From positions 227,282 through 291,281 of the forward strand of contig NZ_CAKXZS010000011.1 in NCBI RefSeq assembly GCF_935822925.1: a stretch of 64,000 nt of DNA, written 5' to 3'. Positions within the stretch are counted from its first letter, which is position 1; each line of letters starts with the position of its first letter. Made by a program: the position numbers and the translations under genes. Origin of the DNA: Mesorhizobium ventifaucium. GTDB lineage: Bacteria > Pseudomonadota > Alphaproteobacteria > Rhizobiales > Rhizobiaceae. Below the pieces are notes generated by a model that saw only the letters and a list, made by a program, of their open reading frames with translations, ran no database searches and was not told the origin of the DNA. Below are positions 10,590-17,312 of this stretch, one piece after another.

Positions 10590-11572
10590 GCTGATGCGTC
10601 CCCTTCCGAAGCCAACTGGAGAACCGATGCCAGCTGTGCAGCCCAAAGCTCGCCATCCAAGGGGTATTTGCGCGCAATCGCCTTGTTGAAGGTGGTGACC
10701 GCCTGCGCCTTGATCAGCATCCCCTCCATGGTCGTTCCGCGCAGATGCTTCACGCGGGCTTTGATCCCCGGCTTGACCCATTGCGTTGCCGGCCGCTTTG
10801 GCATTTCCTTGGGCGGTGGCCCGGCATGTTCCTGGACCCTTTTCCAAAGCCGCTCCCGCATCTCGCGATTTACACTGGCAAACGCGCTGCCGACATATTT
10901 CCGGGTGCCTGGGTCGGCCATTAGAGCAAACGCCGGCTTGCCCCTCTCGCGTTCAACTCCGAGAAGTTCAAACTCGCTTTCGGTGAAGGATTTTGTCTTC
11001 AGCCAATTGGTAGTCGGGCCGCTGCGATATTTGCTGTCTCGACGCTTCGACATCATCCCTTCAAGGCCGGCCGCGTTGATCAGATGATAGATCGCATTAG
11101 CCTCGCCCGGCATCGTCTCACTGAACTGGATTCGGCTGTCAGGCCCTAATAAGGCCGGCCAGGATTTCCCGTCGATCCTCAGTGCCATGTCGCGCAAGTC
11201 GTGGCCGTTGAGGTGCAGCAGATCGAACGCGACGAAATAGAGGTCGTGCTGGCGCCTGGTGATTGCCTTGCGCAGCGCGGCAAAATCCGAAAGGCCAGCC
11301 TCATTTAAGACGACGACTTCGCCGTCGATGATGGCGTTCTGTACGTTGAGACCTTTGGCTGCCTCGACCAGATCGCGGTATTTGGATGTCCAGTCGAGAC
11401 CGCGGCGGGTGAAGATCCGCACACCGCCGGCGTCGATGATGATCTGGGAGCGGTAGCCGTCGAATTTGGCTTCATGCATCCAGTCATCGCCTTGGGGCGG
11501 CTTGGCCACCAAGGTCGGCATCATCGGAGGAATAAATTCTAGCCGGCCGCCGGCACTCACTCTTTTAGGCAC
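10586..11572 (-). CDS. ATP-dependent DNA ligase (LigD ligase-domain type)
   Basis: A ~328-residue stand-alone ATP-dependent DNA ligase that seals nicks through an enzyme-AMP intermediate. The adenylated lysine is in HEAKFDGYR (KxDGxR, near residue 37). Further nucleotidyltransferase motifs are FVAFDLLHLNG, EGMMSKRRDSKYRSG and WLKTKS, followed by an OB-fold with GTRKYVGSAF. Polymerase and nuclease domains of full LigD are absent, and no Ku gene is in the window. The start is uncertain among GTG 11572, TTG 11575 and GTG 11560; none has a clear ribosome site. It is coupled to the unknown gene downstream. Confidence 0.88.
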   Translation of the reverse strand: MPKRVSAGGRLEFIPPMMPTLVAKPPQGDDWMHEAKFDGYRSQIIIDAGGVRIFTRRGLDWTSKYRDLVEAAKGLNVQNAIIDGEVVVLNEAGLSDFAALRKAITRRQHDLYFVAFDLLHLNGHDLRDMALRIDGKSWPALLGPDSRIQFSETMPGEANAIYHLINAAGLEGMMSKRRDSKYRSGPTTNWLKTKSFTESEFELLGVERERGKPAFALMADPGTRKYVGSAFASVNREMRERLWKRVQEHAGPPPKEMPKRPATQWVKPGIKARVKHLRGTTMEGMLIKAQAVTTFNKAIARKYPLDGELWAAQLASVLQLASEGDASA

Positions 11573-11776
11573 CAAATTGACTCTAGGCTCATCCGATTTG
11601 ACAGCCAGGGGAACGGAACGTGACCATTTTACTAAATTAGAAATGATGCATGAAACGGCTTATTATTCGTCCCAGCCGGCTGGACACGCCCACACCCCCG
11701 CCGGTTAGGCCCGGCGGTCGGTTGCCTACCCCGCAGCGGCTGTCGGGCCGTCCGTATCACAGTTCGGACAATCAAC

Positions 11777-11965
11777 GTGAGCCGAGATAGAACCAACAAC
11801 CCCGCAACCGGGATCAAGGGCAAGCGCCACGGGCCGCCTGCCAAGGACGAAGCAGAGCATTTCGAGTTCTGCCCCGTCTGTGGCCAGACGTTCGATAAGC
11901 GAAACCTTGGCGAGGTGCTGCATCATTATCTTCCCGACCATGAGTCGTTGAAGCTCGATGGATAA
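11777..11965 (+). CDS. Small zinc-ribbon-like hypothetical protein
   Basis: A 62-residue basic protein with a CPVCGQTFDKR segment (C-x2-C) followed by a His-rich LHHYLPDHE, which could bind one zinc ion. The start is GTG 11777 and no good ribosome site is visible. The 3' end overlaps the convergent KTSC gene by about 40 bases. The function is unknown. Confidence 0.5.
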   Translation: MSRDRTNNPATGIKGKRHGPPAKDEAEHFEFCPVCGQTFDKRNLGEVLHHYLPDHESLKLDG

Positions 11966-12210
11966 GTGAACCGTCGTTCGCACGGATTAGGGTCATCCAG
12001 GATCGTGACCGGTCCCAACCAGCGGTACCGGAAGTTATTGCGAATGTGGTCGTTGAAGAAGCGACCCTTGGCGAAGGCGGCTCGGAACTCGGCGAAGGTC
12101 TCCGGCGGCACGTCCTCAAACTGGTAGCATTTGCCGCTGGCCACGGACCACACCGAGAGGGTCCTACGGTCCGGATCATATTCCGTTTTGCGTATCGATG
12201 TGGAAGGCAT
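11926..12210 (-). CDS. KTSC domain protein
   Basis: A 94-residue protein with the KTSC domain pattern: YDPDRRTLSVWSVASGKCYQ, then FEDVPPETFAEFRAA and GRFFNDHIRNNFRYRW. This domain is also found at the C-terminal end of lysyl-tRNA synthetases and as short stand-alone proteins of unknown, possibly nucleic acid-related, function. The C-terminal ~20 residues after RWLGP are not typical. ATG 12210 begins MPSTSIRK, a normal start for the family. Confidence 0.8.
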   Translation of the reverse strand: MPSTSIRKTEYDPDRRTLSVWSVASGKCYQFEDVPPETFAEFRAAFAKGRFFNDHIRNNFRYRWLGPVTILDDPNPCERRFTYPSSFNDSWSGR

Positions 12211-12316
12211 GATGGTTCACGCCTTAATTCGGCGCGGGAGAGCGCCAGCTTAAGAGTCGACGTCTGCGGCAGACGAAGCTCATTCGTCTCGGGCGATAGT
12301 CGGCTGTGCCCTGGTC

Positions 12317-12482
12317 TCAAGAACGGCCATGCAGGTCCTCGACCGCCTTCTTCAACTTAGGGCCCCGCACTTAGTCCACTTCATGAGTTCTGCGGCTGCA
12401 CCCTCGACGTTGTTGCAGCCGTAGGTGAGCCAGGTCGGTCCGTCTCGATGTTGACCGGAGGATGAAACTAGTGGAGGGCCAT
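12317..12482 (-). pseudogene. Decayed DUF982 gene (copy 3 of tandem set)
   Basis: A strong ribosome site (AGGAGGTATC) precedes ATG 12482, but codon 5 is TAG where the intact paralogue has TGG. Two frame changes follow: FHPPVNIETDRP, then LTYGCNNVEGAAAELMKWTK in a second frame, and PKLKKAVEDLHGRS in a third. The AGGAGG overlaps the stop of the upstream intact copy, showing tandem duplication. Confidence 0.8.
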
Positions 12483-12490
12483 GATACCTC

Positions 12491-12739
12491 CTACTCGGGC
12501 GAGAGATACATCTCCGCCTCCTTAGCGGCAGCCACGAAAGCCTTTCGGATCACGTGAGGGTCAATCGGATCGCCCTCCAGTGCTGACAGGCAGAGGGTCC
12601 ACGCCTTTTGCCAGTGAGGTCCTCTCCGGGTCCACCTCTTGAGCTGCTCAAGGGCTGCCCTCGCATTGTTGCAGCTATGCCTGGCACCTTCCGTTTCAGT
12701 CTTCACGAACACCGGAGGGACGAACCAAAGGGTTGCCAT
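12491..12739 (-). CDS. DUF982 domain protein
   Basis: An 82-residue DUF982 protein. The family pattern is visible: FVPPVFVKTE at the start, then a segment LEQLKRWTRRGPHWQKAW, a Cys helix, and RKAFVAAAKEAEMYL at the end. The function of DUF982 is unknown; the family is expanded in rhizobia. ATG 12739 has AGGAGG, and that site overlaps the TAG of the broken copy upstream. It is the only intact copy in the local tandem set. Confidence 0.85.
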   Translation of the reverse strand: MATLWFVPPVFVKTETEGARHSCNNARAALEQLKRWTRRGPHWQKAWTLCLSALEGDPIDPHVIRKAFVAAAKEAEMYLSPE

Positions 12740-12747
12740 AATACCTC

Positions 12748-12935
12748 CTACTCAGGCGAGACGCTCGCCTCCTTGGCCGCCGCCTCAAAGGCTTCACGGA
12801 CCTCTTGGTGGGACACTCTGCCCTCGAACGCGTCAACGTATGATTGGACCGCTTTCGTCCACCTCGGCCACTTTTGTGTCCCACTTCATGAGTTCTGCGG
12901 CTGCACCCTCGACGTGGCTGACCCCATAGCGCGTC
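12748..12935 (-). pseudogene. Frameshifted DUF982 gene (copy 1 of tandem set)
   Basis: The segment VEGAAAELMKW lies in one frame, and its continuation, TQKWPRWTKAVQSYVDAFEG then EVREAFEAAAKEASVSPE, lies in another; a one-base insertion after the KW codons would explain it. The N-terminal part before GTRYGVSHVEG is not recognisable, and no start or ribosome site was found. The stop (12748-12750) runs into the ribosome site of the intact copy. Confidence 0.8.
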
Positions 12936-12995
12936 CCGACGGCCGCCGAAGCAAGGCCGCGCCCCGAGGGGATGGGGGAGGACGCGGGCCCATCG

Positions 12996-13025
12996 GATCG
13001 GAGGGAGCAATCCGATCTCTCAGCA
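12996..13025. repeat. Short dispersed repeat unit (copy 1)
   Basis: GATCGGAGGGAGCAATCCGA followed by TCTCTCAGCA closely matches 15928-15957. In both places it follows GACGCGGGC. The role is unknown; it may be part of a promoter or leader duplicated with the small genes of this stretch. Confidence 0.6.
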
Positions 13026-13093
13026 CGAAGGACGAGGGCTGTGCGATGCGAACGTACCTGCTCGGCCAGGGTTCCCGGACGGAAGACAAAAAA

Positions 13094-13120
13094 CCCGCCG
13101 CACCCTCTCGGCACGGCGGG
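13094..13120 (-). terminator. GCCCGC-type hairpin with T-run
   Basis: CCCGCCG (13094-13100) pairs with CGGCGGG (13114-13120). Read on the minus strand it is followed by seven T, so it looks like an intrinsic terminator. The gene it serves is unclear: only a 36-codon open frame (13236-13126, minus) precedes it. Confidence 0.65.
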
Positions 13121-13371
13121 CAATCAGTCGTTCACCAGGCACGAGGGGTGGGCGGGGGTGTGCCCGGATCGTGAAAATCCTACGCTCGCCAGCTGCGTCG
13201 CGTCCACCAACCGCCGGTTGGCACCTTTAGCCATGGCGGGCTTTCGGCTGGCGAGTGTATGGTGGCGGTTTGCCCTTAAGAAAGAGTAGGGTTTCCCGGT
13301 CGCCCATACCTTCCGGCAATTGAGCGCCTGAGAGCGAGCAACGTGCTTTCGCCTTATCAGGGAGAAGTGCG
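13121..13371. other. Intergenic stretch, no supported gene
   Basis: Only a very short minus frame (13236-13126, 36 codons, no ribosome site) is open. Nothing else recognisable is seen. Confidence 0.5.
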
Positions 13372-13560
13372 ATGCAGCAGCTATATTCCAACCTCGTCAC
13401 TCACTATGAGAAGGCGGTGTCCTTTCAAGACAGAGTTGTAGAGCAAGAGCGCCGGTGCGGACATATCCTCCCGGAAAGCGAAGCCCTGCTAGAGATCCTG
13501 GCCGAGAATTTGGCCGAAGCCCGCCGCGCCCTCGATCGTGTGACTCACAGTCATCACTAG
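13372..13560 (+). CDS. Hypothetical small helical protein
   Basis: A 62-residue protein predicted to be almost wholly helical and charged (SFQDRVVEQERRCGHILPES, LLEILAENLAEARRAL), probably a helical hairpin. GGGAGA lies six bases before ATG 13372, which supports translation. The family is not recognised. It converges on the minus-strand gene ending at 13562. Confidence 0.6.
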   Translation: MQQLYSNLVTHYEKAVSFQDRVVEQERRCGHILPESEALLEILAENLAEARRALDRVTHSHH

Positions 13561-13561
13561 C

Positions 13562-13771
13562 TCACCGCCCCAGCGGCAGTTTGGAAACCGAGACAAGCTC
13601 GTCCTCATCCGTGATACCAGCCAAATAGTTTGCAAGAATCCGGGATGCGAGTGCTTCGCGCCGCTGTTCGGATTGCCCCTCGATCTTGAGCCGGTCGAAC
13701 ACGCGGCCAAGCAAGGCGACATCGGACGGATTGAAGACCCCAGCTTCTTTAGCTTTTCGATAGATCGGCAT
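13562..13771 (-). CDS. Hypothetical small protein
   Basis: A 69-residue soluble protein. The pattern (AGVFNPSDVALLGRVFDRL, then RREALASRILANYLAGITDE) resembles a group of short uncharacterised rhizobial proteins beginning with a 'VF.P.DV..L..VFD' block; I base this on memory of the pattern, not a search. ATG 13771 is chosen over 13819 because GGGAG lies just upstream. The function is unknown. Confidence 0.6.
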   Translation of the reverse strand: MPIYRKAKEAGVFNPSDVALLGRVFDRLKIEGQSEQRREALASRILANYLAGITDEDELVSVSKLPLGR

Positions 13772-13989
13772 GGCACTCCCACCCTTCGCAAGCCGGTTGT
13801 GCGCCCAACATAGGTTCACTTGAGGGCTCCCCGAACAAAACCCAAGCGCCCATTTGTTGGTCCAATGAAGGAAGTATCAAGATCGATCCGTGCGGAGATA
13901 ATCGGCTCAGAATGCTTGGCATCTGAGCGTGGGATCGGATCACAGGCACGCGCGGCAACCCGGTGGTGGGGTCCGATCCGCACAGAGAC

Positions 13990-14289
13990 CTAATCAGAGG
14001 AACGAAGCACATCCTCCTCCTTGGCAGCAGCCTCGAAGGCCTTTCTTACATCGTCGGGCGTGCGCTCGCCTTTAATGAGAGCGACGCAGGCCTCGATGGC
14101 CTCCTTCCACTTAGGTCCCCGCTTGGTCCACTTCATGAGTTCCGCCGCGGCGCCCTCGACGTTGGTACATACGTAGGTGAACTCAGGTCGGTCGGTTCCG
14201 ATGTAGACCGGAGGGTGAAACCAATGGATACCCATGAGGGTGCCACCGCCATTTTCGCCTGAGTTAAGAACGATTGGATCGCCAGCCAT
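13990..14289 (-). CDS. DUF982 domain protein
   Basis: A 99-residue protein with a full DUF982 domain: FHPPVYIGTDRPEFTYVCTN, VEGAAAELMKWTKRGPKWKE, a Cys-containing helix, and DDVRKAFEAAAKEEDVL. About 30 residues precede the domain. Start ATG 14289 is chosen because AGGAGAGG lies upstream; ATG 14235 would give the bare domain and 14364 lacks a ribosome site. It is the closest intact relative of the two broken copies at 12.3-12.9 kb, which share its TNVEGAAAELMKW core. Confidence 0.85.
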   Translation of the reverse strand: MAGDPIVLNSGENGGGTLMGIHWFHPPVYIGTDRPEFTYVCTNVEGAAAELMKWTKRGPKWKEAIEACVALIKGERTPDDVRKAFEAAAKEEDVLRSSD

Positions 14290-14373
14290 GGCTACCTCTC
14301 CTACCCCTGAATTATCATTGGCCGGCAAATGGGAAGGGGAGAATAGGTTGAGAGAGAGGGACATTGCAGCGTG

Positions 14374-14604
14374 TCACTTTCTGGAGAGATTGAAGCCGGG
14401 TTGGTTGTCCAGCGCCTCGACGACAAAGGCTACGGCAATCAAATCATCGGCAGGGATTCTGCCCTTGCTGTCCTCCATGACGGCTGCGACCTTTTGAAAG
14501 GTCTTCAGTTCACTTTCGGTAATCCGGGCGCCGCGCATCCTCTCATTGAGGTCGGCCACGCGCATTCGCAGCGCCTGGGACGCTCCAATCTCACGGTTCG
14601 ACAT
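14374..14604 (-). CDS. Hypothetical small helical protein
   Basis: A 76-residue, mostly helical soluble protein (SQALRMRVADLNERMRG, LKTFQKVAAVMEDSKGRIPA, DDLIAVAFVVEALDNQ). The family is unknown. ATG 14604 follows GGGAGGA at a slightly long distance (about 11 bases). It lies between the DUF1236 gene and a DUF982 gene on the same strand. Confidence 0.6.
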   Translation of the reverse strand: MSNREIGASQALRMRVADLNERMRGARITESELKTFQKVAAVMEDSKGRIPADDLIAVAFVVEALDNQPGFNLSRK

Positions 14605-14631
14605 GATGATCAATTCCTCCCTTGATGGCTT

Positions 14632-14657
14632 CCCGCCGCACCTTTCGGCACGGCGGG
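14632..14657 (-). repeat. GCCCGC-type hairpin without T-run
   Basis: CCCGCCG (14632-14638) pairs with CGGCGGG (14651-14657) around CACCTTTCGGCA. It is nearly identical to the stem at 13094 and close to that at 16025, but lacks the T-run, so its use as a terminator after the DUF1236 gene is doubtful. Confidence 0.6.
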
Positions 14658-14678
14658 CTGTCCTCCCAGTCGCGTTGG

Positions 14679-14978
14679 TCATTCGATGATTTTGATGATC
14701 TTGCGTGTGCCCGGGTCAACGACAACGGTTCGGTTGTCGACGACAACGGTACGGTATTTTGTGTTGGGGACTTCATGAAGTTCGACGGTTTCGGGCAGGG
14801 TTGAGCCGATATTGAGCTCCACTTCAGGGATTTTCACCGATGCGAGCGGCTGCTTTTTCACATATTCCCTGATGACCGTCTCCTGTTCAGGCTCGATGAT
14901 TACGTCCTGAGCAGCAGCGGCGCCGATGCCTGCCAGCAGCAGAAATCCCGCGGCGAAAGTTGAAAGATGCATTCTCAT
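14679..14978 (-). CDS. DUF1236 domain exported protein
   Basis: A 99-residue protein with a signal peptide (MRMHLSTFAAGFLLLAGIGA, cleavage after AAAAQ) and a DUF1236-type domain: EQETVIREYVKKQPLASVKI, LPETVELHEVPN, and the C-terminal TRKIIKIIE ending. It is expected in the periplasm; the function is unknown and the family is common in rhizobia. AAGGAG six bases before ATG 14978 sets the start. Confidence 0.85.
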   Translation of the reverse strand: MRMHLSTFAAGFLLLAGIGAAAAQDVIIEPEQETVIREYVKKQPLASVKIPEVELNIGSTLPETVELHEVPNTKYRTVVVDNRTVVVDPGTRKIIKIIE

Positions 14979-15079
14979 AATGGGCTCCTTGCGTGAGTTC
15001 CGCTGAACGGCTCGTCGCGCCAGCCCCACCCAACCTCAGGCGGCCGCAAACGTTCCCTGATTGGGCTTCGGTCTTCTCA

Positions 15080-15103
15080 AAGGTCGGACCTAAGTCTGAC
15101 CTT
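15080..15103. promoter_or_regulatory. Operator-like palindrome
   Basis: AAGGTCGGAC (15080-15089), spacer CTAA, GTCTGACCTT (15094-15103): a 10-base inverted repeat with one mismatch. It lies between the divergent DUF1236 gene and the 30-residue membrane peptide gene, a suitable place for an operator. The regulator is unknown. Confidence 0.5.
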
Positions 15104-15190
15104 GCTGTCGCATAGGGCTAGGACGGGGCGCAGCCCGGAACCGGGACTGCCAGCACTCGTTGCTCGCCATGTGCTCACAGGAGAGAGACC

Positions 15191-15283
15191 ATGGAGAATA
15201 GTATCCACCAAGCCCGCTGGTTACTCGCTCCGGTGTTCGCCGTATCGATCACGTTCCTGGCGATAGGAATCATCGTTAGCTAG
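15191..15283 (+). CDS. 30-residue membrane peptide
   Basis: A very short gene beginning ATG 15191 with a good ribosome site (AGGAGAGAGACC). The product has a short polar N terminus (MENSIHQAR) and one hydrophobic segment (WLLAPVFAVSITFLAIGIIV), then Ser and stop. It should sit in the inner membrane as a single-pass peptide. The function is unknown. Confidence 0.6.
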   Translation: MENSIHQARWLLAPVFAVSITFLAIGIIVS

Positions 15284-15339
15284 GTAGGGCCACCCCACTT
15301 GAGATCTGCGCAGCTAAGTCCCTTCCTGCGCTGATAAGC

Positions 15340-15372
15340 GACCACCCGCCATTCCTCGATTGGCGGGTGGTC
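15340..15372. repeat. Perfect 12-bp hairpin
   Basis: GACCACCCGCCA (15340-15351), 9-base loop, TGGCGGGTGGTC (15361-15372). There is no T-run on either side. It could act as a weak terminator between the membrane peptide gene and the converging DUF982 gene. Confidence 0.6.
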
Positions 15373-15443
15373 CGCCAATCATGGCCGGCCAGTCCGGGTG
15401 GGCGAGGCCTGTCAGCGATCAAGGTCGCGAGGGCGGCATCACC

Positions 15444-15728
15444 TCACAGCAGGTCTTCGGCAACCCCGTCGAACTTCCTGAGGCCTACGCTTGGAGGCTT
15501 TTGCTTGAGAAGGCCCTGTTCAGATGCGGCCGCCTCGAAGGCAGCGAACGCAGCTTGGTGACTGCAATGTCCAGCCAGGCATTCCTCGATCATTCGGATT
15601 GCCTCAAGTCGGGACGGCTTGTCCATGAATGGCCATGGTTGCTGAAGCGCTTTCGCAGCGTCGGCTATCGACACGATCGCCATCGATCTGTCATTCAGGT
15701 GGATCGTAATCGGTATAAACGCCGGCAT
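15444..15728 (-). CDS. DUF982 domain protein (divergent copy)
   Basis: A 94-residue protein with the DUF982 layout: FIPITIHLNDRSMAIVSIAD at the start, AAKALQQPWPFMDKPSRLEA in the middle, a Cys helix, then HQAAFAAFEAAASEQGLL. It is much more divergent than the copies at 12.3-14.3 kb. GGAGAG lies upstream of ATG 15728. The function is unknown. Confidence 0.75.
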   Translation of the reverse strand: MPAFIPITIHLNDRSMAIVSIADAAKALQQPWPFMDKPSRLEAIRMIEECLAGHCSHQAAFAAFEAAASEQGLLKQKPPSVGLRKFDGVAEDLL

Positions 15729-15896
15729 CTTTGTCGCTCTCCAGAATTGAAGTGGATAAACGCGAAGACATGGCGGGGTTGCATGAACGTTCGCCGGGCA
15801 GTGGTGCTCTTATTTCGCCGGCCAGTGCCGCGTTGCTCGGTGCCAGAGGCTGGACGTCCGAAGAGCCCTTGATCGTTTCGGTTCCCTGAACGGAGA

Positions 15897-15957
15897 AGCC
15901 CGCGCCTCACGGAGGTGGACGCGGGCTGATCGGAGGGTGCAATCCGAACTCGCAGCA
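15897..15957. repeat. GCCCGCG hairpin followed by dispersed repeat unit (copy 2)
   Basis: AGCCCGCG (15897-15904) pairs with CGCGGGCT (15920-15927). It is followed directly by the unit matching 12996-13025 (GATCGGAGGGTGCAATCCGA, then ACTCGCAGCA). Confidence 0.6.
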
Positions 15958-16024
15958 GGATCTGTTAGATGCTGCAGAAGCCGAACTTTCGCTCAAGCCA
16001 AGTTGTTCCATACGGAAACAAAAA

Positions 16025-16053
16025 GCCCGCCGCACCTTTTCGGCACAGCGGGC
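16025..16053 (-). terminator. GCCCGC-stem terminator
   Basis: GCCCGC (16025-16030) pairs with GCGGGC (16048-16053); on the minus strand five T follow the stem. It lies just after the broken PRC-barrel gene. Confidence 0.7.
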
Positions 16054-16078
16054 GAGACACCGTAGTCGTTCACGTCAG

Positions 16079-16369
16079 TCAATATGCTCGGGCAAGTCCT
16101 TCAACTGGTCGGTGGTCATTTGCGTGATGGCATGCACATTGCCGTCTTCGTCCCGCATAAAATCGAGCTGACTGGCATACAGCGCCACGCGCTTTGAGCC
16201 GATGCCGAGGAAACCGCCAACATCGAAAACGACCTGGGCGTCGTCCCCGGTTCCATGGACGTGGTCTACCGAACTGATTTCCTCATCATCGCGACCGTAG
16301 ATGGTCGCTCCTTCAATCTATCAGCGCGCAGTTCGGCATTCGTAAGCCGTACGTGATGGTGTGGTCCAT
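16079..16369 (-). pseudogene. Frameshifted PRC-barrel domain gene
   Basis: The C-terminal two thirds is a clear PRC-barrel protein: EGATIYGRDDEEISSVDHV, then DVGGFLGIGSKRVALYASQL and DFMRDEDGNVHAITQ, ending DQLKDLPEHID. The 5' part starts well (GAGGAG upstream of ATG 16369, then MDHTITYG) but needs two frame corrections: LTNAELRADRL lies in a second frame before the EGATIYG frame, consistent with two single-base losses. Read as it stands, translation stops after 18 codons. Sequencing error is an alternative. Confidence 0.75.
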
Positions 16370-16491
16370 TGTAGGGTCTCCTCTCACTTGGTCTGAGGTA
16401 ACCCCCCGACCGGCCAACTGTTCCGAACGATTATTTGCGGCTCTATGGAGAGTAACAGATGCCTACTGTGCGTAACGGAAACTGAAAGGCG

Positions 16492-16788
16492 CTATAGAAA
16501 ATACCAACCAGCGAGGGCGTACCCTGCCAAGCCCAACATAGAGAGCGCATACAGAACCAGGAACAACGGAACCACGGACGGCTGGCTGTCGAGGGCGGGG
16601 TCAGCTTTTTCCAGTTCCTCGACCAGATTGCGATCCCGCCTGGCCTTCGTGACCACCAAACCGTTCGGCCCAATTTTACTCTCGGTTTCTCTCGAGATTC
16701 TTTTCGCGATATCGGCTCGGATGACTGGATCATCTGGCAGGTTGCCCGGAAACCACTCGGGAGGATTGTCGCCATCGTTCTTGTCCAT
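16492..16788 (-). CDS. Small membrane protein, hypothetical
   Basis: A 98-residue protein with a charged N-terminal part (EWFPGNLPDDPVIRADIAKR) and one C-terminal membrane segment (VVPLFLVLYALSMLGLAGYA). The soluble part is probably cytoplasmic. No clear ribosome site precedes ATG 16788. The family is not recognised. Confidence 0.6.
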   Translation of the reverse strand: MDKNDGDNPPEWFPGNLPDDPVIRADIAKRISRETESKIGPNGLVVTKARRDRNLVEELEKADPALDSQPSVVPLFLVLYALSMLGLAGYALAGWYFL

Positions 16789-16856
16789 GGCGCCAACAAT
16801 GTTTCTGCCTCACTTACGTTCCAAGTTTCTAATGTAAAATTTTGACCAAGACCCGG

Positions 16857-17186
16857 TCACTTCAACGGCGTGGGAAGGAAAGGCGGCTGTCGGGGAACGA
16901 CACAATCAACCGTCAACCAGCGAACCCAAAAGCCTGCATCTGCCAAAACGGCCATTTCGCTGAGAGTTTGCTTCATGCCGGCGAAACCCGCACCAGCGCC
17001 CTGTGTATTCCGTGCGAGTAATAAGCCCGCGCCTCTGGCGGAGAGCGCCATGATTGAACGGGCCTTGTCCTTGTCGCCGCCTTTCAGTGCCTTCTCCGCC
17101 TGTTTCTTGGCTTCCTTGCTGTTCAGGGTGGCCAGGGTCTGGTCTATCCTCGCGGACCTAGTCTCGCCCTCCCATTCCTTGCGCAT
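16857..17186 (-). CDS. Hypothetical protein, helical
   Basis: A 109-residue product with a Lys/Glu/Ala-rich helical part (SKEAKKQAEKALKGGDKDKA) and a Gly/Ala-rich middle. ATG 17186 follows AGGA at a suitable distance; the frame is open upstream to 17285 without a better start. The C-terminal end (VPRQPPFLPTPLK) looks atypical. It could be a spurious frame. Confidence 0.4.
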   Translation of the reverse strand: MRKEWEGETRSARIDQTLATLNSKEAKKQAEKALKGGDKDKARSIMALSARGAGLLLARNTQGAGAGFAGMKQTLSEMAVLADAGFWVRWLTVDCVVPRQPPFLPTPLK

Positions 17187-17270
17187 GGCGTCCTGAAGCC
17201 GTAGACGCTGGCAGGCCCGACAACTCGCGTGGGTCCCTGAAAAATTCGCCGTAATTCGGCTAGTCTGAAG

Positions 17271-17301
17271 CTGAAAACCCGGCAACCACCGGGATTTTCA
17301 G
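17271..17301. terminator. Hairpin after the Arg-rich protein gene
   Basis: CTGAAAACCCGG (17271-17282) pairs with CCGGGATTTTCAG (17289-17301) with one bulged base. It lies twelve bases past the stop of the minus-strand gene at 17313, so it may end its transcript. Confidence 0.55.
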
Positions 17302-17312
17302 CACACTAGCTG

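Larger units (their letters stand above)
15729..16078. other. Intergenic stretch with hairpins
   Basis: No gene is supported. It holds the hairpin and repeat unit at 15897-15957 and the terminator at 16025-16053. Confidence 0.5.

Noticed and set aside
13126..13236. 36-codon minus frame directly before a terminator hairpin
   Set aside because: No ribosome site and no hydrophobic or conserved pattern; too weak to call, although its position before the terminator is suggestive.
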